In this document: in pieces, positions 10,826-26,218 of the stretch
Layout: each line of letters starts with the position of its first letter
Numbering within the stretch: the stretch's first letter is position 1
From: Gammaproteobacteria bacterium
GTDB taxonomy: Bacteria > Pseudomonadota > Gammaproteobacteria > GCA-002705445 > GCA-002716945
Direction: 5' to 3'
Length of the DNA: 64,000 nucleotides
Assembly: GCA_002716945.1 (NCBI GenBank)
Contig: PBCF01000002.1
Coordinates: 701,605-765,604 of the forward strand
The notes under the pieces: model-generated
What the model saw: the letters and a program-made list of their open reading frames with translations, nothing else
What the model was told of the DNA's origin: nothing
Database searches by the model: none
Translations under genes and position numbers: made by a program

Positions 10826-11281
10826 ATGCCTGAAAATTCTATAAAGATAAAAATCCAACAAGATCAAATCACTTTCATGAAAAGTGGAAAAAAAGAAGAA
10901 TCCAATATTTTACGATTTGCGTTGTCATTTATAAATAAAGAAGAAAAAGATAAAAATAAAATACTTAATAATCCAGAAATTATACAGGTTCTTAAAAAAG
11001 TAATTAAAAGAAATTCTGAAGCTTATGATCAATATATGAAAGCCAAGAGAGACGATTTAGCAAAAAAAGAAAAACAAGAAATGGATTTACTAAAGAATTA
11101 TTTACCTGTTGAAAAAAATCAAGAAGAAACTGCAGAAATCGTAAAAATATTAATAAAAGATTTAGATATATCCTCTATAAAAGATATGGGTAAAATTATG
11201 TCTTCTATCAAACAAAATTATGGAGATGAAATTAATATGTCTTTAGTAAGTAAAATTGTTAAAGAACATTTGGATTCCTGA
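10826..11281 (+). CDS. yqeY: GatB/YqeY domain protein
   Basis: YqeY-type helical protein (EKQEMDLLKNYLP) directly after rpsU. Confidence 0.88.
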   Translation: MPENSIKIKIQQDQITFMKSGKKEESNILRFALSFINKEEKDKNKILNNPEIIQVLKKVIKRNSEAYDQYMKAKRDDLAKKEKQEMDLLKNYLPVEKNQEETAEIVKILIKDLDISSIKDMGKIMSSIKQNYGDEINMSLVSKIVKEHLDS

Positions 11282-11344
11282 TTCTATAAAATCAATAAAA
11301 ACATTATGAAAATCGTTACATTAACTGTAGGGCAATGTTTATGA

Positions 11345-12775
<1,431 letters not shown>

Positions 12776-13828
12776 ATGTCGCCCTCAATTAACCATTTAA
12801 TTTTAAATGCAATCCAAAAAAAACCTATAAATAGGACCCCAATTTGGATAATGAGACAGGCCGGTAGATATTTACCTGAATATAATAAAATTAAAGATAA
12901 AGCTGGCGGTTTTATTAATTTATTAAGAAATCCAGATTTAGCGTGTGAAGTTACACTACAACCATTGAAAAGATTTAACTTAGATGCGGCAATAATATTC
13001 TCCGATATATTAGTTGTAGCAGAGTTATTAAATTTAGAATTCGAATTTATAGAAAAAAAAGGACCTGTATTTTTTAATACAATTACAACTAAAAAAGATC
13101 TTGGAATAGTTCCAAATAAATTTGATATCTCAAAACTTAATTATGTGTTTGAAGCTATTAAATTGGTCAAAAATGAATTAAATAATAGCAAACCTTTAAT
13201 TGGTTTTATTGGTAGCCCATGGACAGTTGCTACATATGTGGTAGAGGGTAATTCAACAAAAAAATTTAATAAAATAAATAAATTAGTTGATGAAGAGAAT
13301 CCAATAATTGATGATATTCTATCATTAATAACCAATGCAAGTATCGAATATGTACAAAAACAAATAGATGCGGGAATAGATATTATTATGATATTTGATA
13401 CATGGAGTAATTTATTAACTAAAAATAATTATCAAAGATATTCTTTGAGTTATATTAATAAAATTAATGAAGTAATAAGAAAAACCAAAACACCTATAAT
13501 ATATTATTCTCGCAATACATATGAAAATTTGAATTTATTGAAACATTTAGATGTAGATGTTGTAGGGATAAATTCAGATGTAGATATTAAGATTGTTAAA
13601 AAAAACATAGGAGAAAGATTTGCTTTGCAAGGGAATTTGGATGTTAAAATTTTAAAAGAAGATAATAATACTATAAAAAATGAAGTTAAAAAAATTTTAA
13701 ATAACTATGGAATTGAATCTGGCCATATATTTAACTTAGGTACAGGAATAACTCCAGATATCAAACCTGAAAAAGTTGCATTGCTGGTGGATTTTATACA
13801 AAATATCAGTCCAGAATATCACTTGTAG
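12776..13828 (+). CDS. hemE: Uroporphyrinogen decarboxylase
   Basis: PIWIMRQAGRYLPEY, FSDILV, GFIGSPWTVATYVVEG. Confidence 0.97.
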   Translation: MSPSINHLILNAIQKKPINRTPIWIMRQAGRYLPEYNKIKDKAGGFINLLRNPDLACEVTLQPLKRFNLDAAIIFSDILVVAELLNLEFEFIEKKGPVFFNTITTKKDLGIVPNKFDISKLNYVFEAIKLVKNELNNSKPLIGFIGSPWTVATYVVEGNSTKKFNKINKLVDEENPIIDDILSLITNASIEYVQKQIDAGIDIIMIFDTWSNLLTKNNYQRYSLSYINKINEVIRKTKTPIIYYSRNTYENLNLLKHLDVDVVGINSDVDIKIVKKNIGERFALQGNLDVKILKEDNNTIKNEVKKILNNYGIESGHIFNLGTGITPDIKPEKVALLVDFIQNISPEYHL

Positions 13829-13837
13829 TACAAAAAA

Positions 13838-14350
13838 ATGAAAACTAATATTATTTATATTATTGGGTTAATGGGGTCGGGTAAGACATCTATCGGTAAA
13901 TTACTTGCTAAAAAAACACATAAAAAATTTTTTGATATAGATCAAATTATCATAGGAAATGAAAAGATGTCTATTAGTGAAATTTTTTCAAAGAAAAGTG
14001 AAAAATATTTTCGTGATATTGAACATTCAGCTTTAGATAAAATAAAAGACAATCAGAATTGCGTCATATCAACTGGCGGTGGCATAATACTCAGACAAGA
14101 TAATATAAAAATTATGAAAGAAACTGGATATATAGTATTCTTAGACGTAAATACTAAAGTTCAACTACAAAGAGTAAGAAATAAAAAAAATAGACCTTTA
14201 ATTAACAATAATAATATCGAAGAATCTTTACAAAAATTAAGAGATCAACGATTTAAGATATATGAAGATATTGCTAATATTATCATCGATAGTTCAAAAA
14301 ATGAAAAAATGAACATTGTTTCAGAATTAATAAAAAAATTACAATTATGA
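13838..14350 (+). CDS. aroK: Shikimate kinase
   Basis: Walker A GLMGSGKTSIGK, FDIDQIIIG, STGGGIILR. Confidence 0.94.
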   Translation: MKTNIIYIIGLMGSGKTSIGKLLAKKTHKKFFDIDQIIIGNEKMSISEIFSKKSEKYFRDIEHSALDKIKDNQNCVISTGGGIILRQDNIKIMKETGYIVFLDVNTKVQLQRVRNKKNRPLINNNNIEESLQKLRDQRFKIYEDIANIIIDSSKNEKMNIVSELIKKLQL

Positions 14351-15423
14351 ATAGGTTAAGTCTTAAAACTGAAAATCAAAAAGTTACAATATTAACTGGT
14401 AATAAGATTTTAAATAAAATTAATTTTAAAAATTTTATTAATGGTAATGATATTTGTATATTAAGTAATAGTAAGATAGCAAAATTATACTTGCAGCAAT
14501 TAAAGAAAAAATTAAATAATTTTAAAATAAATACATTCTTAATTCCAGACGGCGAAAAATATAAAAGTGTAAATATTCTAAATAAAATACATGATCATTT
14601 AATAAAAAACAAATTTGATAGACACTTAACAATAATAGCTTTGGGTGGTGGTGTTATTGGAGATTTAGCAGGATTGGCTGCAGATACTTTTTTGAGAGGT
14701 GTTAATTTAATCCATATACCAACAACTTTACTCGCACAAGTTGATTCTTCGATAGGTGGCAAAACCGGAGTTAATCATAGATTAGGAAAAAACTTAATAG
14801 GTACTTTCAAACACCCATCAGCAATTATTATAGATATTAATTTTCTTAAAACACTTCCAGATAAACAATTCAAATCGGGGCTGGCAGAAGTAATTAAATA
14901 TGGAGCTATATCTAATAGATCTTTTTTGAATTGGGTTAATAAAAATTCTAATAAAATTTTAAATCAAAATACAGATTCATTGCTGAAAATAATAAATTTC
15001 TCTATAAAAGCTAAAATTAAAATTGTTGAATTAGATGAAAGAGAATCAGGCGTTAGAGCTTATTTGAACTTTGGCCATACTTTTGGACATGCAATTGAAT
15101 CGGCCAAAAACTATAAAGGAATACTTCATGGTGAAGCTATAAGTTTGGGCATGATATTGGCTGCTGCTATATCTATGGAAAAAACCAATTTGAGTCTCGA
15201 AGATTTCAATTTAATAGAAGAAACAATAAGAAAAATAAAATTACCTACTAATCTTCCAAAAAACTTATCAAAATCAAAGATAATTAAATATTTACAATAC
15301 GATAAAAAAAAGAAGTTAGGTAGAAACAATTTTATATTACTTAAATCAGTTGGATCTTGTTGTGTTTCCAATACTATTACCACAAAGTATCTAATAGATA
15401 TCCTTGATAGCTTTCGGAACTAA
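14347..15423 (+). CDS. aroB: 3-dehydroquinate synthase
   Basis: IIALGGGVIGDLAGLAADTFLRGV, IPTTLLAQVDSSIGGKTGVNH. Confidence 0.97.
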   Translation: MNRLSLKTENQKVTILTGNKILNKINFKNFINGNDICILSNSKIAKLYLQQLKKKLNNFKINTFLIPDGEKYKSVNILNKIHDHLIKNKFDRHLTIIALGGGVIGDLAGLAADTFLRGVNLIHIPTTLLAQVDSSIGGKTGVNHRLGKNLIGTFKHPSAIIIDINFLKTLPDKQFKSGLAEVIKYGAISNRSFLNWVNKNSNKILNQNTDSLLKIINFSIKAKIKIVELDERESGVRAYLNFGHTFGHAIESAKNYKGILHGEAISLGMILAAAISMEKTNLSLEDFNLIEETIRKIKLPTNLPKNLSKSKIIKYLQYDKKKKLGRNNFILLKSVGSCCVSNTITTKYLIDILDSFRN

Positions 15424-15449
15424 TATCTTATAAAATATGCTAACATTAT

Positions 15450-18400
15450 ATGTTAGGTTCTATGAGAAAAAACACAAAAGAAAATTTGGGCTTATATTCT
15501 CCATATCACGAAAAAGATAGTTGTGGTTTTGGTTTAATTGCTCAAATGGATAACAAACCATCCCACTGGGTTGTAGAAACAAGCATAAAAGCTCTACAGA
15601 GACTTACACATAGAGGTGCTATATCTGATGATGGAAAAACTAGTGATGGTTGCGGGCTTTTAATAAAAAAACCAGATGCTTTTTTCAAAAAAATTGCAAT
15701 ATCCATGAATATACAGTTAAAAAACAATTATGCTTTTGGCTCCGTTTTTTTAAGTAAAGATAAAAAAATACAAAAAAAAATTAAAGAAACAATGAGGTTT
15801 CAATTAAGGAAACTCGGTCTTAATGTAGAAAACTGGAGAGTAGTGCCTATTAATAAAAAAGTATGCAGTAAAGATACTTTAAAAAATATGCCGGATATTC
15901 AACAAATTATTGTTACAGCATCTGACGATATTATAGAATCTGAGTTCGAAAAAAAGTTATATGTGGCAAGAATTGAATGTGAGAAAATTTTATCTAATGA
16001 ACAATCATTTTATATTGCAAGCTTATCTTCCAAAGTAATATCATATAAAGGCTTAATTATATCTAATAACATTAAAGAGTTTTTTTTGGATTTAAAAGAT
16101 CCTGATATGGAATCATCACTTGTTGTTTTTCACCAAAGATTTTCTACTAATACATTACCACAATGGAAATTAGCTCAACCATTCCGTTTTCTAGCTCATA
16201 ATGGTGAAATAAATACTATCCAAGGTAATAGACATTGGTATCTTGCAAGAAGATCAAAATTTAATATAGAATCATTACCAGAACTTAATAAACTACATCC
16301 TCTAATATCAGTTACAGATTCTGATTCATGTACTTTAGATAATATGTTGGAATTATTATTAGCTGGAGACATGGGAATATTTAGAGCTATGAGAACGCTT
16401 ATGCCACCAGCATGGCAAAATAACTCATTGATAGATTCAGATTTAAAAGCTTGTTATGAATATCATTCAATGCATATGGAACCATGGGATGGCCCAGCTG
16501 GTATAGTGTTGACGGATGGAAGATACGCCGCTTGTGCATTAGATAGAAATGGATTAAGACCAGCAAGATATATTATTACAGCAGACAGACATATAACTTT
16601 AGCCTCAGAAATAGGTGTATATGATTATGATGAGCAAGATATTATCGAAAAAGGAAGGTTAGCACCAGGAGAAATGCTAGCTGTTGATACAAAAAATGGT
16701 GAAATTTTACTAACTGAACAAATTGACAAAATATTAAAAGAAAGACATCCATATCAAGAATGGTTGAAAAAAAATTCCGTTCATACGGAAAAATTTGAAT
16801 CAAAAAATGAAAGTTCTCTAGGTTATTCAGAAGAAAAATTAATGACATATAAAAAACTATTCGGCATTACTTTTGAAGAAGAAAAAGAAATAATTATGCC
16901 ATTGGCAGAAATTGGACAAGAGGCTACTGGTTCAATGGGTGATGATACACCAATGCCCGTTATGTCCGGACATAATAGATCAATGTACGATTACTTTAGA
17001 CAACAATTTGCACAAGTCACAAACCCTCCAATTGATTCTCTTAGAGAAGCTAGTGTTATGTCCTTAGAAGTATGTTTTGGTAAAGAAAGAAATCTATTTG
17101 AAGAATCATCTAAACATGCGGATAGATTGATTATAGATAGTCCAATATTAGATAGACAAACATTTCAAAATATCTTAGATAAAAAATATAAAAATTACTC
17201 CAGTGATATTATTAACCTTAATTATGATGACAGTATAGATTTAGAAGAAGCTATAAATACCATTTGTGATAGGGTTGTAAGAAGTGTAAAAAAAGGCAAT
17301 ATAATAATTGTGTTGTCTGATATTAAAATAACTAAAAATCAATTACCAATACCTGCGCCTATGGCTGTAGGTGCTGTCCACCATAAATTAATTGATGTTG
17401 GACTTAGATGTAACTGTAATCTCATCATAGAAACTGCATCATCTAGAAATCCACATGAATTTGCTGTTTTACTAGGTTTTGGAGCAACTGCCATTTATCC
17501 ATATCTTGCTTATGAAGTACTTAATGACATGGTTATGAGAAAAAAAATAACAGTAAATACTTATACTGAAGCAATACAAAATTATAAAAAAGGAATAAAT
17601 AAAGGATTACTTAAAATCATGTCAAAAATGGGTATTTCATGTATATCTAGTTATAGAGGTGCACAATTATTTGAAATTGTTGGATTGTATGAAGAAGTAA
17701 TAAATTTATGTTTTAAAAATTGCATAAGTAAAATTTCTGGTTCAGATTTCAAAGATATTGAGCATGATCTTATTAAAAATCGTGATAACGCCTGGGATTT
17801 AAATGTGCATCCCGAAACGGGTGGTCATTTAAAATATGTCCATGGAGGAGAATTTCATGACTATAACCCCGATGTTGTTAAATCATTACAAGATTGTACG
17901 GCATCAGGTAGATATGAAGATTATAAAAAATTCTCAGATTTAGTTAATTCAAGAAATCCTAGCTTTATTCGTGATTTACTAAGGATTAAGAAAGCAAAAA
18001 AACCTTTACCTCTGAGTAAAGTTGAATCAATACAAAAAATTTATAAGAGATTTGACACAGCAGGAATGTCTTTAGGAGCATTATCTCCTGAAGCTCATGA
18101 ATCATTAGCAATAGCGATGAATAAATTAGGAGGTAGATCAAATTCAGGAGAAGGGGGTGAAGATGAAAAAAGATTTAACTCTAATAGAGTTTCAAAAATA
18201 AAACAAGTTGCATCTGGTAGATTTGGAGTTACACCACATTATCTGGTTAATGCAGAAGTTATACAAATAAAAATTGCGCAAGGTGCAAAACCAGGTGAAG
18301 GTGGTCAATTACCTGGGCATAAAGTGGACAGTATGATTGCGAAATTAAGATTCTCTGTACCTGGTGTAACTTTAATTTCACCACCACCTCACCACGATAT

Positions 18401-19919
18401 ATATTCGATTGAAGACTTGGCGCAACTAATATTTGATTTAAAACAAGTTAATAATAAAGCATTAATCTCGGTTAAATTAGTTTCACAAAGTGGTGTGGGT
18501 ACTATAGCTGCAGGCGTTGCTAAAGCATATGCAGATTTGATAACAATATCAGGATATGATGGAGGTACTGGTGCTAGCCCATTAACATCTGTAAAATATG
18601 CAGGCACTCCATGGGAACTTGGATTAAGTGAAACGCATCAAACTCTCGTGTTAAATAATCTTAGACATAAAGTAAGAATACAGACAGATGGTGGATTAAA
18701 AACAGGATTAGATGTTGTTAAGGGCGCAATTCTTGGTGCTGAAAGTTTTGGATTTGGAACATCAGTAATGATTTCTTTAGGTTGTAAATATTTGAGAATA
18801 TGTCATTTAAATAATTGCGCTACAGGTGTAGCGACACAAAATAAAATACTAAGAATGAAACATTTTACAGGTTCTCCTGAGAGAGTTGTTAATTACTTCA
18901 AATTCGTAGCACAAGAAGTAAGGGAAATACTTGCTTTATTAGGATACCAGTCTTTAGACGAAATCATTGGCAGAACTGATTTATTGAAATCAATAAATGG
19001 CATTACTAATAAACAACAAAAAATTAATTTAGACAAATTATTACTTAAAATTAATACAAAAGAAAAACCATATTGTACAAAAAAATCTAATGATCCATTT
19101 GATAAGGCAGTATTAGCAAAAAAAATGTTGTCAGATGTCTATCCATATATAACTAAAAGAAAATCAAAATCTTTTAAATATTCTATAAAAAATTTTAACA
19201 GAAGTATTGGCGCTAATATCTCTGGTGAAATTGCTAAACTTTATGGAAATAAAGGCCTATTAAAATCACCTATTAATATATTTTTAACAGGGACAGCAGG
19301 GCAAAGTCTAGGTGCTTGGAATGCAGGAGGATTAAATATTACATTAACTGGTGATGCTAATGATTATGTAGGAAAAGGAATGGCTGGAGGCAGAATCATA
19401 CTTAAATCACATAAATTACTAAAAGAAAAGGCACATAAAATGATTATCATGGGGAATACATGTCTCTATGGTGCTACTGGAGGCAAACTTTTTGCTGAAG
19501 GTAATGCAGGAGAAAGATTTGCAGTAAGAAATTCTGGGTGCAAAGCAGTTGTCGAAGGCGTAGGTGATCATGCTTGTGAATATATGACCGGTGGTTCTGT
19601 AGTCATTCTTGGTCAAACTGGAAATAACTTCGGCGCAGGTATGACTGGTGGACTAGCATTTGTTTATGATTCAAAAAATCAATTTAATAAAAAATATAAT
19701 ACTGAATCAATCGAAGTTCTAAAAATAACAAATAATAATTTTTTAAGTCATCAAAAATATTTGCTAAATGTTTTACAAGAACATTATAAAGAAACGAACA
19801 GTTTAGTGGCTCAGGAAATAATTCAAAATTTCAATGAATTAAAAAATAAATTCTTACTTATTAAACCAAAAGATTCTGATTACAAGCAATTGCTTGATAT
19901 TCTAATAAAAGTAGCATAA
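15450..19919 (+). CDS. gltB: Glutamate synthase large subunit; start may be ATG 15462
   Basis: KDSCGFGLIAQ (mature N-terminal Cys), HRGAISDDGKTSDGCG, GGRSNSGEGGED, C-terminal GXGXG repeats. Confidence 0.97.
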   Translation: MLGSMRKNTKENLGLYSPYHEKDSCGFGLIAQMDNKPSHWVVETSIKALQRLTHRGAISDDGKTSDGCGLLIKKPDAFFKKIAISMNIQLKNNYAFGSVFLSKDKKIQKKIKETMRFQLRKLGLNVENWRVVPINKKVCSKDTLKNMPDIQQIIVTASDDIIESEFEKKLYVARIECEKILSNEQSFYIASLSSKVISYKGLIISNNIKEFFLDLKDPDMESSLVVFHQRFSTNTLPQWKLAQPFRFLAHNGEINTIQGNRHWYLARRSKFNIESLPELNKLHPLISVTDSDSCTLDNMLELLLAGDMGIFRAMRTLMPPAWQNNSLIDSDLKACYEYHSMHMEPWDGPAGIVLTDGRYAACALDRNGLRPARYIITADRHITLASEIGVYDYDEQDIIEKGRLAPGEMLAVDTKNGEILLTEQIDKILKERHPYQEWLKKNSVHTEKFESKNESSLGYSEEKLMTYKKLFGITFEEEKEIIMPLAEIGQEATGSMGDDTPMPVMSGHNRSMYDYFRQQFAQVTNPPIDSLREASVMSLEVCFGKERNLFEESSKHADRLIIDSPILDRQTFQNILDKKYKNYSSDIINLNYDDSIDLEEAINTICDRVVRSVKKGNIIIVLSDIKITKNQLPIPAPMAVGAVHHKLIDVGLRCNCNLIIETASSRNPHEFAVLLGFGATAIYPYLAYEVLNDMVMRKKITVNTYTEAIQNYKKGINKGLLKIMSKMGISCISSYRGAQLFEIVGLYEEVINLCFKNCISKISGSDFKDIEHDLIKNRDNAWDLNVHPETGGHLKYVHGGEFHDYNPDVVKSLQDCTASGRYEDYKKFSDLVNSRNPSFIRDLLRIKKAKKPLPLSKVESIQKIYKRFDTAGMSLGALSPEAHESLAIAMNKLGGRSNSGEGGEDEKRFNSNRVSKIKQVASGRFGVTPHYLVNAEVIQIKIAQGAKPGEGGQLPGHKVDSMIAKLRFSVPGVTLISPPPHHDIYSIEDLAQLIFDLKQVNNKALISVKLVSQSGVGTIAAGVAKAYADLITISGYDGGTGASPLTSVKYAGTPWELGLSETHQTLVLNNLRHKVRIQTDGGLKTGLDVVKGAILGAESFGFGTSVMISLGCKYLRICHLNNCATGVATQNKILRMKHFTGSPERVVNYFKFVAQEVREILALLGYQSLDEIIGRTDLLKSINGITNKQQKINLDKLLLKINTKEKPYCTKKSNDPFDKAVLAKKMLSDVYPYITKRKSKSFKYSIKNFNRSIGANISGEIAKLYGNKGLLKSPINIFLTGTAGQSLGAWNAGGLNITLTGDANDYVGKGMAGGRIILKSHKLLKEKAHKMIIMGNTCLYGATGGKLFAEGNAGERFAVRNSGCKAVVEGVGDHACEYMTGGSVVILGQTGNNFGAGMTGGLAFVYDSKNQFNKKYNTESIEVLKITNNNFLSHQKYLLNVLQEHYKETNSLVAQEIIQNFNELKNKFLLIKPKDSDYKQLLDILIKVA

Positions 19920-19921
19920 TA

Positions 19922-21619
19922 ATGAAAAATTTAGATAGACAATTTATTGATAATTTGTTGTCAAATATAGATGTTGTAGATTTAATAGGACAAAAAGTAA
20001 GCTTAAAAAAGTTTGGGAATAATTATAAAGGCTTATGTCCGTTTCATGCTGAAAATACACCTTCATTCAATGTATCAAGCAGCAAACAATTTTATCATTG
20101 TTTTGGATGTGGAGCTTCCGGTGATGCCATAAGTTTTTTAAAGAATTATGAAGGATTAACTTTTTATGAATCAATTGAAAAATTAGCTAAAATTGCAAAT
20201 ATTGAAATCCCAACAAGTGCTACAAATAAAAACTTTGATAACAAAAATCTTATAAATATAAACAAAATTGCAGCTGATTTCTTTCAAAAAAATCTACAAA
20301 ATAATAATAAAGCAAAAGAATATTTATTATCAAGAAAAATTACTGATGATATAATAAAAAATTTTAACTTGGGATGTGCTAATGATAGCTGGGATGAACT
20401 AACTAAAGAAGCAAATAAAAAAAATATTATTAAAGATGCTCTTGAAGCTGGTCTTCTTGTTAAAAATAAAGACAAAATATATGACCGATTTAGAAATAGA
20501 ATTATTTTTCCTATAAAAGATGTACAAGAAAAAATTGTTGCATTTGGAGGAAGAACACTTGAAAAATCAGAATCAGCAAAATACATAAATTCTCCAGAAT
20601 CTAAAGTTTTTTTTAAAAGTTCACAATTATATGGCTTGTTTCAAGCAAAAAATTCTATAACAAAAAACAATAAAGTAATTATTGTTGAGGGATATACTGA
20701 TGTCTTATCATTACACAAAAATGGATTCAATAACTCTATCGCAACCTTAGGAACAGCATTTACTAAATTACACTTTAATAAGATTTTAAGATATACAACC
20801 AATATATATTTTTGTTTTGACGGTGATGAGGCAGGTAAAAAAGCAGCGTGGAAAGCCTTAACTAATTGTTTAGAAGAAATAAGAGACGGTGTTAATGTTA
20901 ATTTTATTTTTCTTCCAGAAGGTAAAGATCCTGATGATATATGCAGCGAATCCAAAAATTTATTTCAAAATTTAATAGATGAGAGCATTCCGCTTTCAGA
21001 ATACTTATTTCAAGTAGTTATAAAAAATAAAAAAATTGAAAAAATAGAAGATAAGTCAAAATTTATAAATGAAAGTATAGGATTAATTAAACAAATACCT
21101 AATGGTATTTTTAAAACATTGATGGAAAACAAATTAATAGAAACTGCAAATATAAATAAAGAAGAATTATATAAAATCACTCCAAAAACAAATAAATTAC
21201 GAGATACTAAAGACATAGACGAGGTTAAAAATAATGAAGAATTTTATATATTATCAATTTTGATTGAATACCCAGATTTAATCTTAGAGTATTTTGAAAA
21301 AATAAATAAATTATTATCTAACGATGTAACTAAGATTCTTTTAAGAACTTTATATGATATGAAAAAACAAAATTTTACAATAAATGTTTCCTCATTAATA
21401 GAAAAATTTCCAAATGAGGAAAATTCTATTAATAATATTTTCAAAATGAAAATTGAAGATAAAAATAAAGACAGTGTGATAGCAACAATTGATACAATAA
21501 TCAATAATTTTCAAAAAAAACTTGATGAAAATGAATATTTTGATTTATTAACTAAATATTCTAAAGGTATAAAACTATCTGAAGAAGAAAAAAATAAGCT
21601 AAAAAACTTCAAAAAATAA
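19922..21619 (+). CDS. dnaG: DNA primase
   Basis: CPFH...FYHCFGCGASGDAISFL zinc finger, VEGYTDVLSLHKNG and FCFDGDEAGKKAAW TOPRIM motifs. Confidence 0.96.
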   Translation: MKNLDRQFIDNLLSNIDVVDLIGQKVSLKKFGNNYKGLCPFHAENTPSFNVSSSKQFYHCFGCGASGDAISFLKNYEGLTFYESIEKLAKIANIEIPTSATNKNFDNKNLININKIAADFFQKNLQNNNKAKEYLLSRKITDDIIKNFNLGCANDSWDELTKEANKKNIIKDALEAGLLVKNKDKIYDRFRNRIIFPIKDVQEKIVAFGGRTLEKSESAKYINSPESKVFFKSSQLYGLFQAKNSITKNNKVIIVEGYTDVLSLHKNGFNNSIATLGTAFTKLHFNKILRYTTNIYFCFDGDEAGKKAAWKALTNCLEEIRDGVNVNFIFLPEGKDPDDICSESKNLFQNLIDESIPLSEYLFQVVIKNKKIEKIEDKSKFINESIGLIKQIPNGIFKTLMENKLIETANINKEELYKITPKTNKLRDTKDIDEVKNNEEFYILSILIEYPDLILEYFEKINKLLSNDVTKILLRTLYDMKKQNFTINVSSLIEKFPNEENSINNIFKMKIEDKNKDSVIATIDTIINNFQKKLDENEYFDLLTKYSKGIKLSEEEKNKLKNFKK

Positions 21620-21682
21620 CGTTTTTTGTTATAAAAAGAATAATAAAAATGTTATATTTCTTCAGAACTATACAATAATATA

Positions 21683-22849
21683 ATGAGTGATTTTCAATTT
21701 ACATCTGAAAGTGTTTCACCAGGGCATCCTGATAAACTATGTGATCAATTATCCGACACAATTCTAGATTATGCTTTAGCTGATGATAAAAAATCTAAAG
21801 TGGCTTGTGAAGTTCTTGCCAAGGGTGAACATAATAAATCTGGTTGGCTTGTAATAGCAGGAGAAATAACCTCTAATTCAAATTTAGATTTTGAAAATCA
21901 AATAAGAGAAGCGATTTGTAATATTGGTTACGATAGCGATGAACTCGGATTTAATGGTAAAACATGTATTATTCATAAAATGATAAATCAACAATCTCCT
22001 GATATTAAAATGGGTGTCGATAAAGACGATGAAGATAAACAGGGAGCTGGCGATCAAGGTTTAATGTTTGGTTATGCAACAGATGAAACAGAAGTATTAA
22101 TGCCTGCACCAATTTTTTATTCTCATAGATTGGTGGAAAAACAAACTGAAATATTCAAAAATAAAACCACACCTTGGTTAAGACCAGACGCAAAAAGCCA
22201 AGTTACGTTTTTATATGAAAATAATAAACCAAAACATATTGATACAGTTGTACTATCTACACAACATAGTAAGGATTTATCTTTGAACCAAATTAAAGAA
22301 TTTATTACTGAAGAAGTAATTTACAAAGTAATACCAAGAGAATATCTAACCAATCAAACTAAAATTTTAGTAAATCCAACAGGTAACTTTGTTATAGGTG
22401 GACCGTTAGGTGATTGTGGATTAACAGGCAGAAAAATTATTGTTGATACTTATGGAGGAATGGCTCGACATGGAGGAGGCGCTTTTTCAGGTAAAGACCC
22501 ATCAAAAGTTGATAGGTCTGCAGCATATTTGTGCAGATACATTGCTAAAAATATTGTTGCAGCTCATATTGCTAAAAAATGTGAAATACAAATTTCTTAT
22601 GCTATTGGTGTAGATGAACCAACATCTATTTCTATCAATACTTTTGGCACTGGAAAAGTTGATGATCTTAAATTAGTAAAGATAATAAAAGATATATTTG
22701 AAGTTAGACCAAGTAAAATAATTAAATCACTTGATTTACTTAATAAAAAATATGTTCCAACATCAGCTTTTGGTCATTTTGGTAGAACAGATTCTAATTT
22801 TTCGTGGGAAGAAACAAACAAGATTGATATACTAAAGGAGAGTATTTGA
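21683..22849 (+). CDS. metK: S-adenosylmethionine synthetase
   Basis: [45 protein letters not shown]. Confidence 0.99.
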   Translation: MSDFQFTSESVSPGHPDKLCDQLSDTILDYALADDKKSKVACEVLAKGEHNKSGWLVIAGEITSNSNLDFENQIREAICNIGYDSDELGFNGKTCIIHKMINQQSPDIKMGVDKDDEDKQGAGDQGLMFGYATDETEVLMPAPIFYSHRLVEKQTEIFKNKTTPWLRPDAKSQVTFLYENNKPKHIDTVVLSTQHSKDLSLNQIKEFITEEVIYKVIPREYLTNQTKILVNPTGNFVIGGPLGDCGLTGRKIIVDTYGGMARHGGGAFSGKDPSKVDRSAAYLCRYIAKNIVAAHIAKKCEIQISYAIGVDEPTSISINTFGTGKVDDLKLVKIIKDIFEVRPSKIIKSLDLLNKKYVPTSAFGHFGRTDSNFSWEETNKIDILKESI

Positions 22850-25503
<2,654 letters not shown>

Positions 25504-25520
<17 letters not shown>

Positions 25521-26217
25521 GTTACATCGAATTTATTTAGATACACTAATAGAATTAGAGAAAAAAATTCTTATAAAGAAAGATATGAATCATAGATTAA
25601 ATAAAGTTCTAAGAATAAAAAAAAATGAAAATATAATAATATTTAATGGTAATGGATACGAATATATTAGCGAAGTAAAACTAGATAAAGATACATATAT
25701 TTATCCAATTCTCAGAAATAAAAGAACAGTTAAAACAAACCAAAAAATTATTTTGGCTCAGTGTATTTCAGCTATAAAATCTATGGAATTATCTATACAA
25801 AAGGCTGTTGAACTTGGTGTAGATTCAATAATTCCTGTCATTTCAAAAAGAAGTCATGAAGGAAATTATGAAAATAAAATAAGTCGTTGGCATCAAATTA
25901 TAATTCATGCGACCGAACAATCTAATGGTTTGGTTATTCCAACATTACAAAAAATAATAAATTTTGATAAATTTTTAGAACAACACAGCAAAACAAGTAA
26001 TTACAAAATATTATATGATTCAAGTGGTCGTAAAATACAAAAAAAAGACCTAAGTCATCAAAATTATACTATTCTAGTTGGGCCTGAAGGAGGTTTTACG
26101 AATGATGAATTACAAAATTCTATGAAAAAATACTGGAATATATTAGGTCTTGGAGATAGGATACTTAGAACAGAGACAGCATCAGTAGTTGGGCATACTC
26201 TAATAAAAAAATTTTAA
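25504..26217 (+). CDS. rsmE: 16S rRNA m3U1498 methyltransferase
   Basis: LVGPEGGFTNDEL, LGDRILRTETASVVG. Confidence 0.93.
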
Positions 26218-26218
26218 T

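Noticed and set aside
21620-21682. SAM or SAH riboswitch upstream of metK/ahcY
   Set aside because: Only 63 bp of AT-rich DNA before metK and 3 bp before ahcY; no recognisable riboswitch core.
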